From positions 1,488,001 to 1,552,000 of the forward strand of contig CM050655.1 of the NCBI GenBank assembly GCA_027574665.1: a DNA stretch of 64,000 nt. The letters are read 5' to 3'. Shown here in pieces: positions 37,401 to 49,572 of the stretch. The position numbers were made by a program, and so were the translations under genes. The first letter of the stretch is position 1, and every line of letters starts with the position of its first letter. The stretch comes from Rhynochetos jubatus. Lineage: Eukaryota > Chordata > Aves > Eurypygiformes > Rhynochetidae. The notes below the pieces were generated by a model. That model was not told the origin of the DNA. It saw only the letters and a list, made by a program, of their open reading frames with translations, and did no database searches.

Positions 37401-40400
37401 AGGAGAGGACCTGAAACCTTGGAGATGGATTTGTTGTCTTCACTCCACACACTCAGCAGGAGGACAGGGGCTGTCTGCAGCTGTTACCAACAGAGCAAGG
37501 GAAAAGACTCCAGCCTTGCCTGGCTGTGTGCAATGATGCCCTGGTGGGATCGCCCATGAGGCATCTCTTTGACAAGGCTTCCTTGTTCTTTAAGTGTGAT
37601 GGGCAGGGACTGCTATGAACTTTTGTAATACAAATTCTGAACAACATTTCAATCTTTATGTTATTTAACATGGTCCTTATTACATAATAAACTAGAGACA
37701 GGCATAAGGCATGACCAACGTATGTCAGCGGGTCAGGGAGAAAAATTTCTGACACAGATGCTCAGCTACTCTGCATTCACATAAAACTATTGACCACTGC
37801 CGAGCCCTGAAGATTTCACACAGAGTGGTGCTTCAGCCTCCTACACACAACTGCTTGGTTTTTATTATTTCACTGAAATATTTTTGCACAAAATAAAACC
37901 AGAATAGGACCCACAACACTTGAATATCAAGGACAGGAGTTCAGACATTACCCCCATGCAAAGGAACATCCCTCAATGCTTGTTTTATGTCAAGGATCCC
38001 CCTGGAAGGTAGGTGTTCCTTCCACTGCTGCCCAGAGGAAGGCACTTATTTAGAAATTAGTAGTTTTGCACAAAATTGAGGTCATGACACAGGTATATTA
38101 GAGAAACTGTTTTGTGTGATTGGGGGTGGGGAAAAGAAAAATCAGGGCTTGCTAGATCAGCAAGCTGTGACCTTGCCTCCAAAGTGAGCGGACAACAGGA
38201 AGAAATTAGGGCTATTTCACAACGTTAAGCAGAAGACTGCTCCATTTAGGCAAGAAAAATGACTATGTTAAACTAAAACCATGAGTAATGGAAACAACCC
38301 TTAAGCTTTTTGGGTTCCCACGCTTCGTAAAACATATATGCAGGGGTAACAGTTTGCAAGGATGAGGAAATGCTTTCCATCACCTGCTGCTTGTCATGGA
38401 GGATTTTCAGTATCAGTTATAAATGCACACCTTGAAGTCAGCAGCTCAGGTACAGTTTCCCCAGAAGCCTGTGGAGACTGGCGGAGGTCTCCACACTCCA
38501 GAAGCTGATGCCATTTTGCAGCCTGACACCTTCAGCAGTGGTTCTTTTTTTTAATACTTTAGAGATGGATCATACAGATTGGATCTCTCAACAGTTTACT
38601 CTGCAGTCCATGCATCCGATGCCAGTGCCCATTTTCTTCTCCTGGCTTTTCTTCAGTTTATGCTATACAGGGCTCTGACTTATTAAAGCAAGAACCTTCC
38701 TGGCTTATGGCCTTGTAATCTTCCTGACAGGGGTTTTGGCTTCCCTGTAGATGTGGTATCTATGCTTTGAGACATGCAAAAGATCAGGACATGCACTGTT
38801 GTGTTGGTAGGGACAGTGGCCACAGTCAGTTTCTATTAGGTAACTTTTAATGGAAAAAAATTCCTTTTGGATGCTTCTGGAATAGAAACCAGACCTACGT
38901 CTGCTGAAAACATGACAATATTCAACACTTCACCAAATCAGATAAGCAATGTGGGGAAAAAAAATTAAAGAAAACTTTGAAATGGACCGTTGAAATGGGC
39001 AAATTCCAACAGTGAAGGGAATAGGATAGTCTTGTCTCTGTAGACAAAACCACACCATCCACCTTTACACCAAACAGCAGAAGAAATGCAGCATGGGTAA
39101 ACAACAGTGACATCTCACTGTTGGAGTGTACAGCAAGAAGAGGACAAAAATGACAGAGAGGCTGAGAACTGGTCATGGCTCTTACTGGCTGGGCTGATGC
39201 ACCTTGCTCTGCAATGGTGGCGGAGTGTAAAACAGGATGTTGGTCTTCTCACAACACAATTTATCTGTATCCATAGTGATCACACCAGTCAAAGTCACAC
39301 AGATACCTTGGACCTGACCCATTAGTAGATTTGCTGAGAGATGGTGAAGGTAGGCAACTCCCAGGTCACAGGATTAAGACCACCTTGGTTTGTGTCATAA
39401 ATCTCTTTCCTTGCATGCAACTGGTCCTTTCCTTTGGAAAACAAAAGTGCCCTTCCTTTTAGCTAATGGCAATGGCATCTCCAGTTGTAGCTTAAATCCA
39501 GTTTTGCAGGCAAAGTCTCAGTGCTCCCAGCAAGATAAATTACCTAGGCACGGACCTCCAGGATCTTCTTCCCCTCTGAGCTGGAAGGGAGAGTCAATAC
39601 AGATCTACCAAGATTCATTCTTCCATCCCTGTGCTTTCACTTCTATTCTGTCACAAAAATGATGTTTTCCTGTGATTTCTAGAGCAGGTGAAATGTGAGA
39701 TGACATGTATGGACCTGGACACGTGTCCACGTGCCTGATGCAGTGAGCTTCACTCCAGCCAGAGAGCTGATGACGACGTTGATGACACATTTCCAGCTGT
39801 TGGTCTGTTTTTATTCTTCTATCAAACAGTCACTTTTAATAAAAATCTAAGCCTTTTTTCTCTCTTACAGAATCTCTGAATGCCTCATATGGTCAAGAAA
39901 CTGAGATTCTTCATAACCATAAATACTACATATAATTTTTGCTTTTTATAACTCTGCCCAGATGCTGGTACTCTCTGTGCCTATGGAAATTCAGCACTCT
40001 CCTCTTTCCAGCCTCTCCAAGAACCTCAGCATGCTGACTCGCAATGAAGGAAAAAAAAAAAACAAACCTGAAAGAAGGCAAAGCAACTGCATAAAGCTCA
40101 TAGTATTTTATTTGTCCTGGATCTAGTGAAAGGGCAACAGCTTTGATACTGAAAACAACAGAGGTCTAATAATGATGCTGAAGTGTTATTTTTCCTTGAA
40201 CAACATTAGGATTTTTCTGCTCCTCCTCCTTTCAGCAAGTCTCTGTAGTTAGTCCAATCAACAGTTGTCTCATGTAAAAAGAGACCCAAAAGCCAAACAA
40301 GTGAAGGTAGAAATAAAGGCTAAAGATAAAGGCTTCTTTGGAAACAAAAGAAGTCTTTCTCTAGATTTCAGCTCTCAGTATTTTGCAAGAGCTAAAACCA

Positions 40401-43400
40401 CAAGAGGCAGGTTGGTTTCAGCAGGGGTGTGTCCACAAATAGCCCAAACACATAGATCTCTGAAAGTATAGGTATCCCTATTGGCACCTCTGCATTGCTG
40501 CCAGGAAGCAGTGAGCCTACCCTACACACACAAAAAGGGTCTCAAAGTTCAGCCCTAGCAGACATCTTGGCAAAACCAGAGGTAACTTCAAAACTGACAT
40601 CACACCTACAGTAGGAAAGAGCTCCAGATGCAAACCCTCATCCCTGAGTTTGTACCTACAGCTGAACTGAAGGGGATTGCCTGATTTATTGTGGTTACTC
40701 AACCCATATGATAAGTGTCCACTGGATGTGGGACAGGAGAGTCTATCTGCTCTTCCCCTGACTTCAGGGACGATTGTTCATGGTGATCTGGAGTAAAACT
40801 TACAGCCACATTCTGAGGAAGCTTTATGAAGGTAGAAAGAATCAGTTTTTGTGCACTGAACTTGAAGCACACAAGGAGATGAGGGGAAGGAGGAGGAATC
40901 CTTACTGAGGAAAGATGGTTGGAGGAAGGCAAGGAGGTGTTCTCTTTTTCCCTCAACCTAAAATGTCTTCTTATGTCTCTATCAAGTTGAGTGCCTTCTT
41001 TCCACTATTCCTACAGCAAACTTTTTTACGAGCTAGATGTTCAGCTAGATAAACAAGCAGTAAACGGCAGTCAAAGGGGAAGAAGACTCTGACTGTTATT
41101 AAGAACCAAATCCCAGCTGGTTTGCTTCTGCCAGGGAAAACAAGCAGAGATTGCTGTGTTTGGGATGTGAATTTTGCAGTAGTTGAGATCTTTAGATTCT
41201 GCCTTTTTCAGAGAACCATATGAAACCACAGTGACTTAAGATCCAATACTCATGATGGCATTGTCAATTTTTCCTCCCAGCCTGGAGTATTTAGTATTAG
41301 GATCCCACCCATGCTCACTTTGACTCAAGGCCACCTCCAGTCCTTTCTCCTGTAACTCAGCATCTCCAACCCAGAAATCTGGAGACACTAATGTGAAGGC
41401 CCTAGGAAGATGAGAGCACATGGAAAAGTTTCACAGACATCCAAGTGACTTGGACATCTGCTAGGAAGTGAAATAGCAAGTTACAAACCTACAGTTTGTT
41501 CCTCTCTTTAAGGTTATCTCAAGCTTACTACACACAGTAAATACTGAGCAAGGAACTCTCTGGGACTAAATCTGTAGTCAAATGAAAGGAACTGCCTGCC
41601 TGAACTGATAGCATAGCACACCATGCTTCCAGAGAAAGAGAAATCAATGGCCACTTGGCTGAAGCACAGATCAGCATCTCCTCTGTCCTTCAAAAGAGGG
41701 AAAGAAGTTTTGAGACCTCAGTGCAAACTACAAACTACACACAGGTGATGTCATAGGGACAAAACTGGGGGCTGGAAAAATCTTATGTGTCTCACTGCTT
41801 TGGATATGTTCTTGGATGTCAAGCTGTGACTCCCATTTGATGAGGCCCTAGAAGAGCTCATAATCAGCTGTTTCTTGTGTGTTTGGGGTGTTTTGGTTTT
41901 ATTCTTAACCTCTTGGGCAGGAAAGACATGGTATCTGGAGTTCAGCCAAACCAGCTTAGAACTTGAGAAGGAAGACAGATGAACACCAGTTCTCCATTCA
42001 GGGAGCCACAAAGAAAGGAGAGAGGTCAGGGGCTGGCCAGAGGTCAGTGAAGCACCTGTAAGGATATGCTTAAGCAGGATCTGCTTAAAACAGAAAGAGA
42101 GAAAAGCAGACAAGTCCAGCAGCAATCATCAACTGCAACTCATAAAGCACAGCAGCTAATGTTGTTTCTATTAGGCAGAGCAAAGGGAGTGATCAAAAGG
42201 GGTTTCTGAGAACCACAAATCAGAAGATGAGCAAGACCTAGCCAGTTTCAAAACACAGTGTCTTTCTCCACGACTCTATTGGCCGAAACACCACCTAGAC
42301 AGGCAGAAACCACAGTTGTCTGGAAGTGCTTGAAATCTGACATGATAAACGGTAAATTCAAGAGACAACACTGAGTTTCTGTGCAGCTAACCACATTTAG
42401 CATGGGTGGCAAACACCAAAGATCAGGCATGCACAAGTGAGATGCCAGCCTGAGAGCTCATCACAGCTGGTGCATGGGACATTGCTGAACAGGTACAGAG
42501 AGATGTGCATGACTACAACCAGAAGCCTACGCTGCCCACCGGGTGAAAAAGATTTCACCTTCTGTGCTGCAGGCAGCACTTGGGGAGCATGGGCTCTATT
42601 GCAGGAAGGAGAAGTTCTCCTCTGCTTCCAAGAAAAATCAAGGAATTGGATGCACGTGCACCTCATGGATGTCTTTTTTTTTGCTAGTAGATGTGGAGCT
42701 AGTAAGTGGTGGCTTGATGAAATGTGTTATCTTTGCATTAGGTGAGTCCTGTATTGATTCAGAGCTGCAGAAACAGAGGTGGCAGAAATATTGCTAAAGA
42801 TAATCTCCACCAAACTGCTTAAGGCTTGAAGCATCCAACCCACAAGTTGATGAGAAGGAGCTGGGCTTTGTGAGGTAAGGCCATGAGGAGTCTGGGGAGG
42901 TCTTAGAATATCTCCCAACCATGGCACAGGCAGGAATGAAGAAGAGGCACCCAGAGAGAGGAGCAGGTCCTCAGGAAGGTGGTGGGGATCCTCATTACCT
43001 TTGCATGAACTTTGCTGCCTGCACTGACAAGCTAAAGACCTAAACTGAATTTTGATTTTTGTTTTACAGCACAATGCTTTGAAGCAAAGCAGGAATAATG
43101 CCATTATGTTTCAGGAAAGCTGTACTGTTGAGCTGGAAATCTCTTTGCTAAGCTTTTCTCAACAGCAGAGGGCATTTTCCCAGATTCAGCTTTTTTTCAC
43201 GGTTGCTATGGTTTTATACCCACATCATTCATACTAAGATCCTGCCCTGTTTTTCTCAAGTCTTCCATTCATTCTCCAGCGTGCTTAAGATGAGAAACCT
43301 GCCATTAGAAGTCAACTTTAAGATCTCCACCTCTGCATGCTCTCACAGGTTGGATATTCAGCACCCACTGTAAAAGACAGCCTCCTCTCTAGGTGCTAAG

Positions 43401-44074
43401 GGACCAGCATGGGGCCTAGAAAAGTACGTAAGTATTGTCTCTTGACATAACACTACCTAGACTAACTTCCCAGCTACTCAAAAACTACATGCACAGGTAC
43501 ACAGACAACATAAGCAAAACGCGTCACAGTTTGCAAATGCCACTGTTGTCTACACATATGCCTACAGACACAAAGGCCGTGCTGTTCTCTACTGAGCCAG
43601 GAGACCACAAGTAACAAATCACATTCACATCCACTGAATTAAGGGTTTGACTTCCAAGGAGATCCAAAGGGAGAGATCTTGAAGGAAGTTCTTCAAAGTT
43701 CTTCTCTCAGCCCTGACAAATGTGAGATCTGTGTATGGGGCAAAAATCCTCTCCCCTGTTTTTCCTGAAAATGTCCCAAGCTCCAGCTCCAACGGCTCCT
43801 CTGAGTTTTCTCCAGACCTGGGCACATTTCTATCCATCTGCCACCCTTCTCACTGAAGACGGACTTCCCAGAAAGATGCAGAACAAAACAATCACTGCAG
43901 CTCAAAACTGTATCCTTACCATGCCTTCAAAAACAGTCACTAACAGGTATTTATTCTGAAGAACAGAGCAAGCACATAGCTACACATCCCCAGAAAGCTC
44001 TACTAGATGCCAGCAGTTTGGAGCTCAGGTCCTCCACTGAATTAGAGGTGGTATCAGTATGGTCAGTGGTTTTA
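34445..44074. other. Intergenic DNA with an unexplained low-stop stretch
   Basis: An A-rich run lies at 34703-34728 in very AT-rich DNA. From about 36.1 to 37.6 kb the plus strand is purine-rich with few stops, giving frames of 159, 95, 74 and 62 codons, but these lie in different frames and share no known domain. At 37610-37700 the sequence turns AT-rich with AATAAA at 37685-37690 (AATAAACTAG). The rest shows no gene or repeat that I recognise. Confidence 0.45.
34703..34728. repeat. A-rich run
   Basis: A6 then G then A19, in a locally very AT-rich stretch (34620-34735) with several TTTTAAAATTTTAAAA-like words. It could be an old retroposon tail or simple AT-rich drift. Confidence 0.85.
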
Positions 44075-45400
44075 CACAGATTCACACAGAGTGTTAGGGG
44101 TTGGAAGGGACCTCCAGAGATCATCTAGTCCAATCCCTCTGCCAGAGCAGGATCACCTAGAGTAGATCACACAGGAACAAGTCCAGGCAGCTTTCAAAGG
44201 CCTCCAAGGAAGGAGAGTCCTGCCCCCTCTCTGAGCAGCCTGTCCCAGGGCTCTGTCTCCCTCACAGGGAAGAAGGGCTTCCTCATGTTCAGACTGAACC
44301 TTCGTTTATGGCCATTGCCCCGCGTCCTGTCACTGGACACCACTGAGAAGAGCCTGGCCCCACCCTCCTGACACCCACCCTTTAGATATTGATAAACATT
44401 GATAAGATCCCCCTCAGGCTCCTCTTTTCCAAGCTGAACAGACCCAGCTCTCTCAGCCTTTCCTCACATGGAAGGTGCTCCAGGCCCTTCATCATCTCAG
44501 TGGCCCTGCACTGGACCCTCTCCAGTAGCTCCTTGTCCTCCTGGAGCTGAGGAGCCCAGAACTGGACACAGCACTCCAGGGGAGGCCTCACCAGCACAGA
44601 GTAGAGGGGGAGGAGAACTTCCCTTGACCTGCTGACCACACTCTTCTTAATGCATCCCAGGATGCCATTGGCCTTCTCGGCCATGAGGGCACACTGTTGG
44701 CTCGTGGTCATCCTGTTGTCCACTAGGACTCCAAGGTCACTTTCCCCAGAGCTGCCCTCCAAGAGAACAGCCCCCAACCTGTACTGATCCATGGGGTTGT
44801 TCCTCCCCAGATGCAGCACTTTACACTTCTCCTTACTGAATTGCATTAGACTTCTTCCTGCCCAGCTCTCCAGCCTGGCTAGGTCATGCTGGATGGCAGC
44901 ACGGCCTTCTGGCGTGGCAGTCACTCCTCCCAGTTTGGTATGGTCAGCAAACTCGCTGAGAGGACATCCCATCCCTTCATCCAGGTCATTGATGAATATA
45001 CTGAATAGGGCTGGACCCAGCACTGACCCCTGCGGGATGCCACTAGTCACAGGCCTCCAACTGGACTCTGCCCCATTGACTGCAACCCTCTGAGCTCTTT
45101 CCCTCAGCCAGTTCCCAATCCACCTCACCTCCCAGTGATCCAGTCTGCACTTCCTAATCTTGGCTATGAGGATGCCATGGGAGACTGTGTCAAAAGCTTT
45201 GCTGAAGTCAAGGTAGACCACATCCACTGCCTTTCCCTCATCTACCCATCTAGTGATGCCATCATAAAAAGCTATCAGATTGGTCAAGCATGACTTCCTC
45301 TTGTTGAATCCATGCTGACTACTCAGGATAAGCTTCCTTTCCTCAGCATGCTTTGAGATGGCACCAAGAACAAACTATTCCATGCAGACTTTTCTTCCAC
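44075..45400 (-). mobile_element. CR1 LINE, 5'-truncated, ~1.3 kb
   Basis: The left end CACAGATTCACACAGAGTG is a slightly mutated CR1 3'-terminal repeat. It is followed by GGGGTTGGAAGGGACCTCCA, GATCATCTAGTCCAATCCC and the 3' UTR. The element then carries an open reverse transcriptase frame. Similarity runs clearly to about 45310 and weakens to about 45400. It is of a different CR1 subfamily from the 8.3 kb copy, judging by its 3' UTR and coding differences. Confidence 0.93.
44382..45300 (-). pseudogene. CR1 reverse transcriptase C-terminal part, catalytic site altered
   Basis: A 301-codon frame (45287-44382) remains open through the core of the reverse transcriptase. Visible in order are [24 protein letters not shown], the NWL(R)[10 protein letters not shown] region, [44 protein letters not shown] and [11 protein letters not shown]. 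The frame continues just upstream with a [11 protein letters not shown] stretch in the 45300 region. The catalytic FADD motif is FADH, so one of the metal-binding aspartates is lost. The N-terminal half of ORF2 is missing. Inactive despite the long open frame. Confidence 0.9.
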
Positions 45401-45479
45401 TAATGCATTCCCAACATATCTGTCTTCTGTGGTTGTATCCTCTCCCTTTTTGAGCCCATGGGAACCAACAGCATCTTTG

Positions 45480-45955
45480 GCATCCTCTGGCAGAGAGCTT
45501 CACAGATTTACTCCAAGCACTGCCTCTGTGGGTGATGCCCAAGTCTGTACACAGTATCCAGACTTGACCTCCCCAGAACTGAATAGAGGGGATAACAACA
45601 TCCTTTGATCTCCTGCCCCTGATGTGCCTAAGGTAGTCTGGGACATGATTTTCCTTCTCTGCAGTGAGAGTACACCTTGGGTCATATTCAGTGCAGCATC
45701 CGCTTTAACCCCTAGGCCCTTCCCAGAAGACCTGCTCAGCCAGTTGGTTTCCATCCTGCATCTATGCTATGGGGCTTTCCCGCCCCCAGTGCAGGACTTT
45801 GCACGTCTCACTGCTGAGTTTCAGGAAGTTTCTGTTGGCCAAATCCCCAAGTTTCTCAAGATCCCTCTGGACCTACGCTCTGCTCTTCAGCATGTCAGCC
45901 ACTCCCCTTAGTTCTGCTTTGTCTGCAAAGTTGCTGAGGGTGCGCTCCATCCAAG
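45480..45955 (-). mobile_element. Second, older CR1 fragment adjoining the first
   Basis: The same strand carries another copy of the reverse transcriptase C-terminal region. Going 5' to 3' on the minus strand one sees an F-A-D-like stretch at about 45920-45950, NFLKLSSETCKVLHWG at about 45780-45830, an LGVKADAALNMTQ stretch, and a SGYCVQTWASPTEAVLG stretch near 45500-45560. Because this part of the protein is also encoded in the neighbouring copy, it is a separate insertion and not its upstream half. It is more diverged and broken by stops. Confidence 0.8.
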
Positions 45956-46431
45956 GGCATGCGTGGGAGGTAGGGGGAAAAGGCACAGGGAACGAGGAAG
46001 GGCTAGGGAGCATTCAACAGCAAAATTTTACAGTAGAAAAATGAGAAGTCTGGGTGGTGTTCCTTAATGTGGCTGAAAGGGAAGGAAGCAGCATCAGGCA
46101 CTGCAACTCAAACGGAAGACAGCAGAGTGGTGCGCAGACAGGCCTGGAGCACACAAAGGCTTCTAACAGGGGTTGGGGGTCCTGCTGGGCACCCCCTCAT
46201 CAGCAGTACCTATGAGCAAAGTTACCAACTCTGCATAAACAGCAGCTGACAAGACACATGCACCAACACACTCACCACAGAGCAGGAGGCTGTGCATCTG
46301 AATCATCCGTCATGCCATTTCTTATAGGTTTCAAGGGGAGAAAGACTCATGCCAGTCTTTGAGTCTCAGTAGTTTACACCCACAGTTCTGCCAGGTGACA
46401 CATAACGGTGCTGTACTGGAGTGGTGTCTGC

Positions 46432-46446
46432 TGTACACTGTGTACA
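46432..46446. promoter_or_regulatory. TGTACA-CTG-TGTACA dyad (steroid-receptor-like)
   Basis: The 15-mer has the inverted half-site geometry with a 3-base spacer. The inner part matches GNACANNNTGTNC, the core of glucocorticoid/androgen/progesterone receptor sites; the outermost bases deviate. It is a motif match only. Confidence 0.25.
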
Positions 46447-49377
46447 AGGCTGTCAGCAGCCATAATCAGATACAGTGTACTTAAGAAAAGCTCCTGAACA
46501 TCAGCCAAGCAGGATTTATTCCAAGCTCCTCATGCATTGCTTGTAACCCTTCAATATACGTTTCTGATAGGAAAGGTAGTTTGCTCTCTCTGAACCAAAA
46601 ATGGAAAGGATTAACACATTTTTTCATCCCCCAAAGGAAACACGAGACTGTTTTACCTTTCGAAAATGGGCTATAGTCACTGGTTGCTTCCTAGGGGATT
46701 ACATGGCATGCCTTGCCCAGTTTCAAAAAGTCCTTACAAGTCCCTTACATGGTAGGGATCCCCATGCTAGCAGCAGTTTTAATGGGAATCCAGGTACTCT
46801 AGGAATTTCCCAAACCCAGATAGACGGCATAGGAATCCTAAACCCAGCACTTGCAGTAGGTAATGCTTTTTTCAGACAAGGTAATTCTGGGGATCCTTCT
46901 CATTTGGCTTGGCTCCCAAAAGAGGGGCTGCTAGCAATGCAGCAGTGCAGTGACTGGAGATGCAGTTGACACAGGGCATCAGACTAATGTGGCCCCTTCT
47001 CCCAAGGGGATTTCCAGGGTTCTTTTCCTCGCTGCTTCTTCACCCACATCTTTTATGCTACTCCAGGACGGCAGCTCCCAAGGTTAGGGTGAGGCTGGGA
47101 GCCTGATCAAAGTTCAGTGGCAGAAGTGATCTTTGCAACCAGAAATGAGGTTGTGAGTCCAACAGCAAAACCAGGAACAGGGCAGGCAATGAATATTTTT
47201 CCCTTTCCATAGCTTGCTCTCTGTCCCATAGCTTTTGCTGGGTCTTTGTTAAAGCTGTTTTACAATAGAACACAGAAGAACTTTCCCTCTGTTTAAGAGT
47301 CATCTATGCCCCACCTTGAGCGCAGAAAGCTGAAATTTGGCAAGGAAGCAGAGACGTTCCTTGGAGTAGCTTTCTGTGAAAGATTTGGAACGTCAGAGTT
47401 ACATACCAAGGTTTCACAGCACAGTTTGTACCTATTTTGCTTTAATACGCCCATAAACAAAATGCTCAGGAAGACTTCTCAGCACATATTGGGCCAAATT
47501 AGCCACATGTTGAGAGATCTAAGACTTGTGAATGTGGGCACCATTTGGGCAGAGAAGCTTGAGCTTGACAAATCTGTCTGGAAAGCACTGAGGCCATACA
47601 CAAGCATCTGCACCAGGCAAGCCCGCACTGACATTTTACACCTCGTGTCCATGGTCATACCAACAGGAGCAGATACAGCTTGTAATTCACATAAGCAGAA
47701 AATACTCAGAAACTCTAACCAATAGCCGCCACAGATCCCAACGGCTTAGGTGCGTTTTCAACTATGAAGAGAGGATCTGGGGTCTTTTCTGTTTTGGGTT
47801 GTGTCTGGGGTTTCTTTTGGCTGTTTTTATGCTGGCCTGTAGATCTTGCGGAATCAGATATAGAACTGTAAATTCATCAGCTACTTTGTTTCATGCAAGT
47901 AATTCACTCTGTTCACAGCTGAACCTCATCCTGCAGTGGAACTCACATGCTTTGGTTTGTTACGCCAGCAGAGTCTAATTCCAGAGATCACAAAAATAAT
48001 ATTCCAAGTTTAATCCCAAAGAAAGGATTACTAGGGATCAAATCCATTATTTCACAATAAATCCCTTTTATGTCTTTTTTTTCCCCTCATCCTCATCAGC
48101 AATCAAAGCAAGTGGATTTCAGTGCTAAAATGCTGCTGCTATACAACAGAAGAGATCCTTGCTGAAGGCACAGGGCTCAACATTCACTTTCATTTTTTTG
48201 AGCAGTATCAAAGGATATTTATTTTTTTCCCTTTGCCAAAAATAAAGTCTGGACTAGATTCTCAGCTGCAGCTGAGAGCACTGCAAGAGAAAGTAACTGC
48301 AGCTCATTTTTGCACCTCCCTAATCTTGTAGGACAGTTTCTAACCACTGTTTCTTCATTTGAGAGTCTGAAACGAAGCTCCACCTTCAGCCAAGGGGAAA
48401 TTCAGAGACCACCAAAGGGTTTTTTTTCCTTTAAAATACAAGGCTCGACTCAGCTTACTAATTCCAGCTTTCTTCTTCATTGATATTTCTGTAGTTTGCC
48501 ATATGATGCTAAGCAGATGATAGGAGAGCCTTTAGCATCCCACAATCCAGGGATGGGACTAGCAGCTCTAATCCTTCGCATGCATGTTTTCCATAAAACA
48601 TGGTCAGAGTCACCAACCACAGAGTCCTAGACCTGTTGGCCTTGCGGGTGGGACCAAGGATGCTAACATGGACAGAGGCAGCCACCTGCTCCCCCTGCAT
48701 CACATCTTAGGATGGAAACAAAACTGGTATCAGCCTTGACCGCATGCTAAGTGTAAATAGTACAAACTGGACTGGGCTAAACAGATTGTGCATCATTACT
48801 GTGAAGCCAGGCTTCACAATATGGTTCCTCTGCTAACCAGACCGTATTTTTAGTCCCAATCTCAATCTGTTTGAATTAGCTCTGCTAAAGCAAACAGAAT
48901 GATACAGGTGAAATCAAATATTATGAAAAATTCAATTATGATAGTGCCATATGCGGCACTATAAAAAGAACGCAGCTGTACACATGGCTGACGAAAGCAA
49001 CCGAAGTTAACGGCATGAATGTCCACAACATTGTGATGTCCTTTAGTCCTTCAATGCTTTCTACATGGGTCATGGTGAGAGGAGGGACAAAGTGCCTACA
49101 CTTGAACCAGCTTTCAAATATCCCTCTCCACCACTCTCCAAGAAACCAAGAGTCATGGAGGTTGCATGGTGCATTGTGAGTTTCTTCTAGGAGGTGGAGT
49201 TGATCTTGCTTGTGTAATGAAAATTTCCACCAAATAAAAACACCAAACAAACAGATTTGCCCAACATTTCTTAACACAAAAGAGCTGCTCTGTTTCCCTA
49301 CAGATGCTTGTGACTATGAGGAGCTAAATCCTTATGCCTGAGCCATCCTTCAGTCATGAGTGACAGAGCACTTTGCA

Positions 49378-49412
49378 CAGGCTAAGTCAAATGTGCAGGT
49401 TAAGTCAAACAT
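49378..49412. repeat. 18-bp-period imperfect tandem duplication
   Basis: CAGGCTAAGTCAAATGTG is followed directly by CAGGTTAAGTCAAACAT. Two units, with a few changes. Confidence 0.75.
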
Positions 49413-49495
49413 CATAGGCAGGGCTGGGACTTGAACATCTGAGCACACATCCTAAGAATAGGAATGCTACATGCACTGGAGTCTCACTCCTTTTC
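49413..49495. mobile_element. Possible tRNA-derived SINE fragment (MIR/core-SINE-like)
   Basis: GGCAGGGCTGGGACTTGAAC followed by ...CTGAGCACACATCCTAAG...TGCTAC resembles the (A)GGGA(C/T)TTGAAC region (box B vicinity) of tRNA-derived SINEs such as MIR. The match is short and the rest is not clear, so this is tentative. Confidence 0.25.
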
Positions 49496-49551
49496 CCAGG
49501 AATGAGGGCAAATTCCTGCTCATCTCAGAAGCAGCACAGAAACAAAGCCTG

Positions 49552-49572
49552 ATGAGTGATGAGTAATGAGTA
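49552..49572. repeat. Three tandem 7-mers ATGAGT(G/A)
   Basis: ATGAGTG, ATGAGTA, ATGAGTA in direct succession. A minor microsatellite. Confidence 0.85.

Noticed and set aside
38541-38600. CAGTGGTTCTTTTTTT as a possible hAT transposon end
   Set aside because: Only the first few bases match, and no inverted partner was found nearby.
47306-47725. 139-codon plus-strand ORF
   Set aside because: Begins with Met but has no family resemblance and no coding context.
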